DNA of 8,105 nt from Oscillospiraceae bacterium (GCA_017480395.1 JAFVAS010000300.1:1-8105), one strand, 5' to 3'. Shown: positions 1-4,742, numbered from the stretch's first letter. A program made the numbers and translations. Notes: generated by a model not told the origin, from the letters alone.

Positions 1-383
1 ACCGGCTGGTCGCGGCGGCGGGGGAGGCGGACACCCTGGAGGACTTCTATGCCCGCGCCAAGTCCAAGCGCTACGCCCACGCCCGGATCCGGCGCATTGC
101 CCTTCGGGCCTTCCTGGGGATCACGGCGCTGCCAGAGCAGGTGGATTATCTCCGGGTGCTGGGGGCGTCGGAGGTGGGACTGGCGCTGCTGCATGAGATG
201 CGGACAAGGGCCGCTGTGCCGATCATCACCAAACCCGCCCACGGCAAAGCGCTGCCCGAACCGGCCCGAGCCCGGTTTGCCCTGGATCGCCGCTGCGACG
301 ACCTGTGGGGGCTCTGCCTGGAGCGCCCAATACCCGCCGGGTGGAGCTGGCGGCAGACGCCGGTGCTGAGGCAGAAAAAGTGA
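1..383 (+). CDS. tmcAL: tRNA(Met) cytidine acetate ligase TmcAL, C-terminal part (5' end outside window)
   Basis: The frame is open from base 3 to the TGA at 381-383 and gives 126 residues with no start inside the window. The fragment carries the sequence KSKRYAHARIRR (about residues 20-31), the signature of the C-terminal region of the TmcAL/YlbM nucleotidyltransferase family. It is followed by a hydrophobic helix (ALRAFLGI) and the family's YLRVLGA and PIITKPA stretches. From family knowledge, TmcAL uses ATP and acetate to make N4-acetylcytidine at the wobble position of elongator tRNA(Met); the ATP-binding HIGH-like motif should lie upstream, outside this window. The end looks normal, with a short basic tail (LRQKK). 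No terminator follows. The next gene's promoter begins directly at the stop codon. The family assignment is from motif recognition; substrate specificity is inferred from the family. Confidence 0.85.
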   Translation, partial: RLVAAAGEADTLEDFYARAKSKRYAHARIRRIALRAFLGITALPEQVDYLRVLGASEVGLALLHEMRTRAAVPIITKPAHGKALPEPARARFALDRRCDDLWGLCLERPIPAGWSWRQTPVLRQKK

Positions 384-412
384 TTGACCAATCGCGGGAT
401 CGGTGTTATGCT
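384..412 (+). promoter_or_regulatory. Sigma-A promoter of the rubredoxin-fusion gene
   Basis: TTGACC (384-389) and TATGCT (407-412) are separated by exactly 17 bases. A TG one base before the -10 box makes it an extended -10 promoter. Transcription would start near 419, leaving a leader of about 43 bases before the start codon at 462. The -35 box begins on the base after the tmcAL stop. Confidence 0.7.
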
Positions 413-461
413 TTAAACCAGAACCGAACCGAAAATGAAGTCCGTCAAGGAGGTATTCTCT

Positions 462-1079
462 ATGGATAAAAAGGCCCTGTATTCCCTGAGCTATGGCGTA
501 TTCCTGCTGGCTACCAAGTCCGGGGAGAAGGCCAACGCCTGCATCACCAACACCGGCATCCAGGTGGCCAACGACCCCACCCGCATCGCCATCTCCGTCA
601 TCAACAGCAACTACACCTGCGAGCTGCTCAAGGAGAGCGGCGTCTTCACCCTCTCCCTGTTGGATCAGAGCGTCTCCTTTGACACCATCAAATACTTTGG
701 CATGCAGTCCGGCCGGACCGTGGACAAGCTGGGCGACCTCCCCCTGCCCGAGGACGCCCGGGGCATCCCCTACATGGGCTGGGGCGCCTGCGCCTATATC
801 AGCGGCAAGGTGGTCTCCTCCCAGGATCTGGGCAGCCACACCCTCTTCATCGCTGAGGTGGTGGACGCCGCCGTCCTCAGCGACAAGGAGCCGCTGACCT
901 ACGCCTATTATCAGAGCGACATCAAGCCCAAGCCCGCGGCGAAGCCGACGGAGAAGAAGATTGTAGGCTGGCGCTGCACCATCTGCAACCACGTCTATGA
1001 GGGCGCGGAGCTGCCTGCGGATTACACCTGTCCCCTCTGCGGCCATCCCGCCGAGGACTTCGAGCCGATCTACGGCTGA
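462..1079 (+). CDS. Flavin reductase-like domain fused to rubredoxin (high-molecular-weight rubredoxin type)
   Basis: A 205-residue cytoplasmic redox protein. Residues 1 to about 150 form a flavin-reductase-like FMN-binding split-barrel domain (ALYSLSYGVFLLATK, NACITNTGIQVANDP, and a later GKVV...HTLFIAEVVDA). After a Lys/Pro-rich linker (KPKPAAKPTEKK) comes a short rubredoxin domain with iron ligands C172, C175, C190 and C193 (CTIC and CPLC). The 14-residue gap between the pairs is the short, rubrerythrin-like form. The same architecture occurs in Moorella high-molecular-weight rubredoxin (Hrb), which passes electrons from NADH to the flavo-diiron protein FprA for NO or O2 reduction. That role here is inferred. 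I chose the ATG at 462 because AAGGAGGT lies at 447-454, seven bases upstream. An in-frame ATG at 435 lies upstream of that site and has no binding site. No FprA gene is visible in the window. Confidence 0.88.
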   Translation: MDKKALYSLSYGVFLLATKSGEKANACITNTGIQVANDPTRIAISVINSNYTCELLKESGVFTLSLLDQSVSFDTIKYFGMQSGRTVDKLGDLPLPEDARGIPYMGWGACAYISGKVVSSQDLGSHTLFIAEVVDAAVLSDKEPLTYAYYQSDIKPKPAAKPTEKKIVGWRCTICNHVYEGAELPADYTCPLCGHPAEDFEPIYG

Positions 1080-1134
1080 TTCTGCATCTGGGCGCAGTAG
1101 AACGGATGGCTTGAGCTTGCGGAGGTTTCACCGA

Positions 1135-1160
1135 ATTCCGCCCGTTGCAACGGGCGGAAT
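1135..1160. repeat. Perfect 26-base palindrome
   Basis: The left arm ATTCCGCCCG (1135-1144) and right arm CGGGCGGAAT (1151-1160) flank TTGCAA, which is itself self-complementary, so the whole 26 bases form one uninterrupted palindrome. No T-run follows, so it is not by itself a normal intrinsic terminator. It could be an operator for a dimeric protein, a cruciform or transcript-end hairpin, or part of a dispersed element. Confidence 0.6.
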
Positions 1161-1173
1161 ATAGTTGAATCAC

Positions 1174-1210
1174 GAAAATTCCGGGGACATGCGCCTCGGA
1201 ATTTTCTCTT
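1174..1210 (+). terminator. Probable intrinsic terminator after the rubredoxin-fusion gene
   Basis: The arms 1174-1186 and 1194-1206 form a 13-pair stem with one G-U pair and a seven-base loop (1187-1193). The right arm ends in AATTTTC followed by TCTT, so a weak U-tract follows in the plus direction. The left arm begins with four A, so the hairpin could also act in the minus direction. It lies about 95 bases after the stop codon at 1079. Confidence 0.55.
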
Positions 1211-1301
1211 CTCAGGCCGCAAACGTGCGAGTGCAGCGAGTGCGCTGCAGCGGCCTGCGATCCTTTCGCAGAACATGCTTGCATGTTCGAGAAATTTTTC
1301 C

Positions 1302-1330
1302 TTGACAATCGTAGGCGCGTCGGCTATAAT
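1302..1330 (+). promoter_or_regulatory. Perfect consensus sigma-A promoter of the infC-rpmI-rplT operon
   Basis: TTGACA (1302-1307) and TATAAT (1325-1330) match both consensus hexamers exactly, with the optimal 17-base spacer. Transcription should start near 1337, giving a leader of about 165 bases before infC. Such a strong promoter fits a ribosomal-protein operon whose output is then limited by the attenuator in the leader. Confidence 0.88.
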
Positions 1331-1336
1331 ATCAGA

Positions 1337-1486
1337 GCAAAAGAAAGCAGGAATGGTATCCCATCCTCACCCTCAGCCTTTTTATTGTGCAAAAGGGTCA
1401 ACAATGTCGAGCTTCCTTCCCTCCCAATCGAGGGGAAGGTTCGTGTTGTGCGGATGCCGTTTCGGCGTCCGTTTTCATTTTTTATT
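1337..1486 (+). promoter_or_regulatory. infC operon leader with attenuator (L20-type autoregulatory leader)
   Basis: The leader holds two competing structures. The terminator helix is 1451-1459 with 1463-1471, followed by a T-rich tract to 1483. The alternative is a long-range helix of 11 consecutive pairs (three G-U) between 1351-1361 and 1452-1462, which uses the whole 5' arm of the terminator and so would act as antiterminator. Between the two partners lie a small hairpin (1377-1382 with 1391-1396) and a larger one (1415-1423 with 1430-1439, one bulge, extended by 1399-1403 with 1444-1448). In Bacillus subtilis, ribosomal protein L20 represses the infC operon by transcription attenuation at such a leader, and L20 is encoded third in this operon. 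I worked out the pairings by eye; L20 as ligand is inferred from the family. Confidence 0.7.
1451..1483 (+). terminator. Attenuator terminator directly before infC
   Basis: A nine-pair stem (1451-1459 with 1463-1471, one G-U) with a TTT loop is followed by TTTTCATTTTTT. It ends only four bases before the infC ribosome binding site (GGAGGTG, 1487-1493), the layout expected of a regulated attenuator. Confidence 0.8.
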
Positions 1487-1500
1487 GGAGGTGTGTCGGT

Positions 1501-2082
1501 ATTAGCGCCAAAAAACAGGATCATCAGATCAACGAAGAAATCCGCGATAAGGAAGTCCGCCTGATCGGTGCGGACGGTGAGCAGCTGGGTGTGATGAGCT
1601 CCAGCCAGGCCCTCTCCATTGCCGAGGAGGCCGGTCTGGATCTGGTCAAGATCTCGCCCAAGGCGGTTCCCCCCGTCTGCAAGATCATGGACTACGGCAA
1701 GTTCCGCTTTGAGCAGTCCAAGCGGGAGAAAGAGGCAAAGAAGAACCAGCATGTGGTGGAGATCAAAGAGGTGCGCATGTCCCCCGGCATCGACGTGGGC
1801 GATTTCAACACCAAGCTCCGCTCCGCGCAGAAATTCCTCGCCGAGGGCAACCGTGTCAAGGTCACCGTCCGGTTCCGCGGCCGCGAGATGGCCCACACCG
1901 AGATCGGTCTGAACCTGCTGAAGGATTTTGCCGCACAGTGCGCTGCCGTTGCGAATATGGATAAGGCCCCCAAGCTGGAGGGCCGCCACATGTCCATGTT
2001 CCTGGTACCGAAGACCCAGAAAGAGCTGAAAAAGGACGCCAAAGAGCGGGAAGCCGCAGAAGCGGCCAAAAAGAACGCCTAA
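1501..2082 (+). CDS. infC: Translation initiation factor IF-3, ATT start codon
   Basis: A 193-residue IF3, which binds the 30S subunit, prevents early 50S joining and checks the start codon-fMet-tRNA pairing. The N-terminal domain (INEEIRDKEVRLIGADGEQ, then LDLVKISPKAVPPVCKIMDY) leads through a Lys-rich linker helix (KREKEAKKNQ) to the C-terminal domain (EIKEVRMSPGIDVGDFNTK, VKVTVRFRGREMAH). It ends in a charged tail rich in Lys, Glu and Ala. No ATG, GTG or TTG exists in frame near the ribosome binding site GGAGGTG (1487-1493). The in-frame ATT at 1501, nine bases after GGAGG, is the right distance and gives the usual IF3 N-terminus. The rare AUU start is a known feature of infC and allows IF3 to repress its own translation. 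It is the first gene of the operon. An annotation forced to use an ATG would wrongly place the start far upstream in the leader. Confidence 0.95.
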   Translation: MSAKKQDHQINEEIRDKEVRLIGADGEQLGVMSSSQALSIAEEAGLDLVKISPKAVPPVCKIMDYGKFRFEQSKREKEAKKNQHVVEIKEVRMSPGIDVGDFNTKLRSAQKFLAEGNRVKVTVRFRGREMAHTEIGLNLLKDFAAQCAAVANMDKAPKLEGRHMSMFLVPKTQKELKKDAKEREAAEAAKKNA

Positions 2083-2124
2083 CTAAGGCCGACCCGTCCG
2101 GGCCGGATGAAAGGAGAAACCAAA

Positions 2125-2328
2125 ATGGCTAAGCTGAAAACCAAGACCCACAGCGGTGCGAAAAAGAGATTTAAGGTCACCAAGAGCGGCCGCGTGAAGC
2201 GCGCCCACGCCTTCACCAGCCACATCCTGACCAAGAAGACCACCAAGCGCAAGAGAGGCCTCCGCATGGGCGGCTATGCTGACGTGACCAACGAGGCCAC
2301 CGTCCGCAAGATGATCCCTTACAAATAA
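2125..2328 (+). CDS. rpmI: 50S ribosomal protein L35
   Basis: A 67-residue, strongly basic protein beginning MAKLKTKTHSGAKKRFKVT, the standard L35 signature, and continuing with RAHAFTSHILTKKTTKRKRGLR. It is a late-assembling structural protein of the large subunit. I chose the ATG at 2125 because AAGGAG (2111-2116) lies eight bases upstream. An in-frame ATG at 2107 would add six residues foreign to the family and lies before that site. It is the second gene of the infC operon, 42 bases after infC and 33 before rplT, and should be co-regulated through the infC leader. Confidence 0.96.
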   Translation: MAKLKTKTHSGAKKRFKVTKSGRVKRAHAFTSHILTKKTTKRKRGLRMGGYADVTNEATVRKMIPYK

Positions 2329-2361
2329 GATAATCACCCGTACGTTAGGAGGCATATTACT

Positions 2362-2718
2362 ATGGCAAGAGTCAAACGCGCGATGATGACGCGCAAGAGA
2401 AGAAATAGAACCCTGAAGCTGGCCAAGGGCTATTGGGGCAGCAAATCCAAGCACTTTAAGATGGCCAAGCAGGCCGTCATGAAGTCCGGCGCCTATGCCT
2501 ACACCGGCCGCCGCCTGAAGAAGCGCGACTTCCGTCAGCTGTGGATCACCCGCATCAGCGCGGGCTGCAAGGCCAATGGCATCAACTACTCCAACTTCAT
2601 CCACGGTCTGAAGCTGGCCGAGGTTCAGCTGGACCGCAAGATTCTCTCCGAGCTGGCCGTCAACGACAAGGCCGCCTTTGCCCAGCTGGTCGAGCTGGCC
2701 AAGAGCAAGCTGGCCTGA
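2362..2718 (+). CDS. rplT: 50S ribosomal protein L20
   Basis: A 118-residue protein with the usual L20 length and N-terminus (MARVKRAMMTRKRRNRTLKLAKGYWGSKS), an extended basic tail followed by the globular domain (DFRQLWITRISAGCKANGINYSNFIHGL). L20 binds 23S rRNA early and is essential for 50S assembly. In Firmicutes it also binds its own operon leader to cause premature termination, which fits the attenuator at 1351-1483. The start is set by AGGAGG at 2347-2352, nine bases before the ATG. It is the last gene of the operon and is followed by a strong terminator. Confidence 0.96.
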   Translation: MARVKRAMMTRKRRNRTLKLAKGYWGSKSKHFKMAKQAVMKSGAYAYTGRRLKKRDFRQLWITRISAGCKANGINYSNFIHGLKLAEVQLDRKILSELAVNDKAAFAQLVELAKSKLA

Positions 2719-2741
2719 TTTCAACCCCATACAAAACAGAT

Positions 2742-2776
2742 CCCCGGCCCGTGCTGTTGCACAGGCCGGGGTTTTT
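2742..2776 (+). terminator. Strong intrinsic terminator of the infC operon
   Basis: An eight-pair GC stem (CCCCGGCC 2742-2749 with GGCCGGGG 2764-2771) continues after one mismatch into GTGC/GCAC (2751-2754 with 2759-2762) and a TGTT loop. Five T follow. On the minus strand the same hairpin is followed only by a weak ATCTGTTTTG tract, so it may also end the converging minus-strand unit less efficiently. Confidence 0.88.
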
Positions 2777-2804
2777 GCGCGTTATTTTGTTATTTTGCGC
2801 GAAT

Positions 2805-3632
2805 TTATTCTGTGATATGGACGTGGTTGTTGATATGCTCCATGCAGTAGCAGTAGTAGCCCACGCACTTGGAGCAGTAGCGGAACTCCAGATCGGGATA
2901 GTCGGTGTCGGTTTTGCCGCAGACGGCGCACTTGTGCAGGTAGCCCTGGTTGTTCTTTTTGGTCTGGGCCGCCCGCTTGAAGTCCATGGTGCTGCGGCTG
3001 GTGCTGCGTTTCTGGCGGCGGACGTAGTACATCAGCTCATCCCAGAAGAAGATCAGATAGGCCAGCATGCTCACCAGGATCAGCAGCACGCCCCCCAGGT
3101 CAAAGGCGATGATGGAGCGGATCAGGGCCAGCGCGATCAGGGCGGCGTCGATCCAGGCCAGCCACTTTGCCTTGACAGGGATGATGAAAAAGACCAGGAA
3201 CTGCAGGTTGGGGAAGAGCGTCGCAAAGGCCAGGAAGAGGCTCAGGTTGATGTAGGACATGGTGGCATAGCCGGTGAACAGCCCCAGAACAGCGACCAGC
3301 ACCACGCCGGAGCAGTAGTAGATGGTGAACTTGCCCGATCCCCATTGGCGCTCCAGATTGGTGCCGATGAACCAATAAAAATAGGCGCCGATGGCGAACC
3401 ATAGGATGCTGGAGTTGTCCGGCACGATGACGAAGGAGATCAGCCGCCACACCTGGCCGTGAAGGATCAGGCCGCTGCTGAAGTATAGCATGGGGGAGAG
3501 GGAGTAGTTGCTGACCATGTCCAGCACAAAGACAATGGCCTGGCAGATCACGATGCCCAGCATCAGATTGGGAATGCCGAACCGCGGGTGTCGGTAGCAG
3601 AACCGGTCAATTTTATCACTGAGAAACTTCAT
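2805..3632 (-). CDS. Rhomboid-fold membrane protein, probably catalytically inactive, with C-terminal cysteine-rich tail
   Basis: A 275-residue integral membrane protein with about six hydrophobic segments. The pattern ILHGQVWRLISFVIVP followed by YFYWFIGTNLERQWGSGKF matches the L1-loop (WRxxT/SF) and TM2-TM3 region of rhomboid proteases. The GxSG motif expected before the LFP stretch is replaced by YATMSYIN: a serine is near the right place but the glycines are missing. In the last membrane segment the catalytic His of the HLGG motif is Asp (FDLGGVLL, codon at 3099-3101). It is therefore probably a non-proteolytic rhomboid relative. After the membrane part comes a basic linker, then a tail with CAVC, CSKC and CYC plus several His, resembling a zinc ribbon. 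I chose the ATG at 3632 because AGAGG lies eight bases upstream and the protein then begins MKFLSDKI like its relatives. A GTG at 3668, overlapping the upstream gene's stop by four bases, would add 12 residues. Function unknown. Confidence 0.75.
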   Translation of the reverse strand: MKFLSDKIDRFCYRHPRFGIPNLMLGIVICQAIVFVLDMVSNYSLSPMLYFSSGLILHGQVWRLISFVIVPDNSSILWFAIGAYFYWFIGTNLERQWGSGKFTIYYCSGVVLVAVLGLFTGYATMSYINLSLFLAFATLFPNLQFLVFFIIPVKAKWLAWIDAALIALALIRSIIAFDLGGVLLILVSMLAYLIFFWDELMYYVRRQKRSTSRSTMDFKRAAQTKKNNQGYLHKCAVCGKTDTDYPDLEFRYCSKCVGYYCYCMEHINNHVHITE

Positions 3633-3664
3633 TGCGTCAACCTCTGTTTCCACGGATTGTTCCG

Positions 3665-3877
3665 TCACATTTTATTGTTGTGCAGATTGCCGCTCTTGGC
3701 GCCGGAGCGGGAGAGCAGATCCTGCACCCGATGCTCCGCCTCCAGCAGCTGGGCGTAGGTGGATTGCACGGCCTGTTCCGTCTCCCGCAGCTTCCGCCGC
3801 GTCCGGGCCAGCAGCACCAGAGAGACGATCAGCGCAACAGGAATGACGAGAAAAAAGAAGATCATGACAAGATCCAT
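3665..3877 (-). CDS. Small single-pass membrane protein with coiled coil
   Basis: About 70 residues: a short N-terminus (MD), one strong membrane helix (LVMIFFFLVIPVALIVSLVLLA), a basic stop-transfer patch (RTRRK), then a charged, heptad-like helix (about residues 30-58, RETEQAVQSTYAQLLEAEHRVQDLLSR) that should form a cytoplasmic coiled coil. I recognise no family. The start is uncertain: ATG at 3877 has no clear ribosome binding site, and in-frame GTG at 3895 and TTGs in between are alternatives. The promoter at 3916-3944 excludes starts further upstream. Its end (ATGTGA) overlaps a possible GTG start of the rhomboid-like gene, so the two are probably co-transcribed and perhaps translationally coupled. 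A scaffold or partner for the rhomboid-like protein is possible but speculative. Confidence 0.6.
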   Translation of the reverse strand: MDLVMIFFFLVIPVALIVSLVLLARTRRKLRETEQAVQSTYAQLLEAEHRVQDLLSRSGAKSGNLHNNKM

Positions 3878-3915
3878 AAAATCCAAAACCAACACCCCCC
3901 AAATCTTCGCCCTAT

Positions 3916-3944
3916 ATTTTACTCGCTGCGGCGCACAAAGTCCA
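3916..3944 (-). promoter_or_regulatory. Promoter of the minus-strand membrane-protein pair
   Basis: Read on the minus strand, TGGACT (3944-3939) and TAAAAT (3921-3916) are 17 bases apart. Transcription would start near 3909, about 30 bases before the likely start codon at 3877. Confidence 0.55.
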
Positions 3945-3951
3945 GAACAGA

Positions 3952-3980
3952 TTGTAAACAATAGAGAAATGTGCTACAAT
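3952..3980 (+). promoter_or_regulatory. Promoter of the membrane-protein gene at 4032
   Basis: TTGTAA (3952-3957) and TACAAT (3975-3980) are 17 bases apart, with TG one base before the -10 box (extended -10). The start would be near 3987. Only seven bases separate its -35 box from that of the divergent minus-strand promoter, so one protein bound there could affect both. Confidence 0.6.
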
Positions 3981-4031
3981 ATGTCTATCTGATGCCCCGC
4001 AGCGCGGGGGGGCGGGAAAGGGGGAGGTCGG

Positions 4032-4547
4032 ATGCGGCCGGCAAAACGAATCGCGGTCTGTGGGCTGACGGTGGCGTTGGCCACGGTCTTTCTGCTCCTG
4101 GGCGGCGTGATCGGTGTGGGCACCTATATCATGCCGCTGCTGGCGGGCTTTCTGCTGCTCCCCGCCGGGAGGGCCTATGGCTGGAAGTATCACCTGCTCC
4201 TCTGGATCGCCGCGTCGATTCTGACGCTGCTGCTCACCCCGGATCTGGAGGAGGGACTGATGTTCCTCTGCTTCTTCGGCTGGTATCCCGCGGCGCGCCC
4301 TGGGCTGGAGCGGCTGGGACAGCCCTGGCGCTGGGCGGCCAAGCTGCTGGCCTTCAATGCGGCCCTGGCGGTGGCCGAGGGTGTGCTGTATTTCCTGACC
4401 GTGGGAGAGGGCACGGAGGGCCTCTGGCTGCTGGTGGTCTTCTGGGTGCTGATGAATGTGGTCTTTCTGCTCTATGATACCCTGGTGCCTCGGGCGGAGC
4501 AGCTCTATGAGCGGCGCTTGAAGAGCGCGCTGCACCTGGATCGGTGA
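4032..4547 (+). CDS. Multi-spanning membrane protein of unknown function
   Basis: A 171-residue hydrophobic protein with about five predicted membrane segments: IAVCGLTVALATVFLLLGG, TYIMPLLAGFLLLP, YHLLLWIAASILTLLLTP, LLAFNAALAVAEGVLYFL and LWLLVVFWVLMNVVFLLYD. Charged loops lie between them and the C-terminus is basic (AEQLYERRLKSALHLDR). The RxxVCGLTVAL opening and the FLCFFGWYPAARP loop are typical of a small membrane family I have seen in Clostridia. The overall look is like the substrate-binding (S) components of energy-coupling-factor transporters, but I cannot name a substrate and no ATPase genes are nearby. A GGGGGAGGT site ends only three bases before the ATG, unusually close, and a GC hairpin (3995-4000 with 4004-4009) sits just upstream. 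It is monocistronic with its own promoter. No plus-strand terminator is visible after it. Confidence 0.75.
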   Translation: MRPAKRIAVCGLTVALATVFLLLGGVIGVGTYIMPLLAGFLLLPAGRAYGWKYHLLLWIAASILTLLLTPDLEEGLMFLCFFGWYPAARPGLERLGQPWRWAAKLLAFNAALAVAEGVLYFLTVGEGTEGLWLLVVFWVLMNVVFLLYDTLVPRAEQLYERRLKSALHLDR

Positions 4548-4560
4548 GAGGAATAAGGGG

Positions 4561-4591
4561 AAATAAAAAAGTGCGCCCCGGCAGGGGCGCA
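4561..4591 (-). terminator. Intrinsic terminator on the minus strand
   Basis: On the minus strand an eight-pair GC-rich stem (4591-4584 with 4579-4572, loop of four) is followed, after one C, by six T, A and three T (4570-4561). On the plus strand it is followed by AAAGGGCG, so it is poorly suited to end the membrane-protein gene upstream. No protein gene on the minus strand needs it, hence the candidate small RNA. Confidence 0.65.
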
Positions 4592-4678
4592 AAGGGCGCG
4601 GCAGCTTCGTAAATTTGCGCCCAAAGGGAGAATGGAGTGGGCCACCCGGCCCGGAAACGTATATTGGATGAGCTGCAT
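4562..4678 (-). ncRNA. Candidate orphan small RNA, minus strand
   Basis: A consensus promoter (4683-4711) and an intrinsic terminator (4591-4561) on the minus strand enclose about 110 bases with no plausible gene. Read 5' to 3' on the minus strand, possible helices are: GCAGCT (4676-4671) with AGCTGC (4606-4601), a local GGGCC/GGCCC hairpin (4652-4648 with 4643-4639, four-base loop), and GGGCGCAAA (4622-4614) with TTTGCGCCC (4593-4585). The last helix shares its 3' arm with the terminator stem, so the two exclude each other. I see no SRP RNA core, tmRNA, RNase P or 6S-like features. If read through, the transcript would be antisense to the membrane-protein gene at 4032-4547. A short frame beginning at an ATG at 4678 runs through the terminator and looks non-coding. 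Confidence 0.4.
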
Positions 4679-4692
4679 GCTCAGTATACGAT
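4664..4692 (+). promoter_or_regulatory. Weak promoter candidate for the amidohydrolase gene
   Basis: TTGGAT (4664-4669) and TACGAT (4687-4692) are 17 bases apart on the plus strand. The -10 box overlaps the -10 box of the stronger minus-strand promoter. This is the best plus-strand candidate I can see in the gap, but the match is moderate. Confidence 0.35.
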
Positions 4693-4711
4693 AAATTCCA
4701 GTTATTGTCAA
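4683..4711 (-). promoter_or_regulatory. Strong sigma-A promoter on the minus strand (no gene downstream)
   Basis: Read on the minus strand, TTGACA (4711-4706) and TATACT (4688-4683) are exactly 17 bases apart: a perfect -35 and a five-of-six -10. Transcription would start at about 4678-4676 and run toward the terminator at 4591-4561. Confidence 0.65.
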
Positions 4712-4742
4712 ATTCTATTTTTGTTGAAACGAGGGAAACGCT

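Larger units (their letters stand above)
1080..1301. other. Non-coding stretch with a run of hairpins
   Basis: There is no convincing gene between the rubredoxin fusion and the infC promoter; the short frames on either strand have no ribosome binding site and no family resemblance. Instead there are five inverted repeats in a row: 1135-1160, 1174-1206, a nested pair (1213-1220 with 1250-1257 enclosing 1232-1238 with 1243-1249), 1256-1260 with 1266-1270, and 1271-1278 with 1281-1288. The second has the form of a terminator. The density of perfect repeats suggests a dispersed intergenic element or a structured RNA, which a single window cannot decide. Confidence 0.5.

Noticed and set aside
922..1308. 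Minus-strand open frames across the rubredoxin gene end and the hairpin region
   Set aside because: They run through inverted repeats and a real gene, have no ribosome binding site and show no family resemblance; they are likely spurious.
1387..1500. Upstream in-frame extension of infC
   Set aside because: It would translate the attenuator hairpin and T-tract and lacks a binding site; IF3 homology begins at the ATT after GGAGGTG.
2089..2106. GC hairpin between infC and rpmI
   Set aside because: The arms CCG-CCCG/CGGG-CGG leave a two-base loop and a mismatch, and there is no T-run; weak and probably incidental.
2782..2797. Tandem TTATTTTG repeat
   Set aside because: Only two eight-base copies in AT-rich sequence after a terminator; too short to mean much.
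2541..3404. Plus-strand 287-residue frame across the end of rplT and the rhomboid-like gene
   Set aside because: It crosses the strong terminator and lies antisense to a membrane protein with a consistent helix pattern.
4505..4711. 68-residue minus-strand frame over the candidate small RNA
   Set aside because: Its start lies in the promoter and the terminator falls in its middle; even the internal ATG at 4678 gives no plausible protein.
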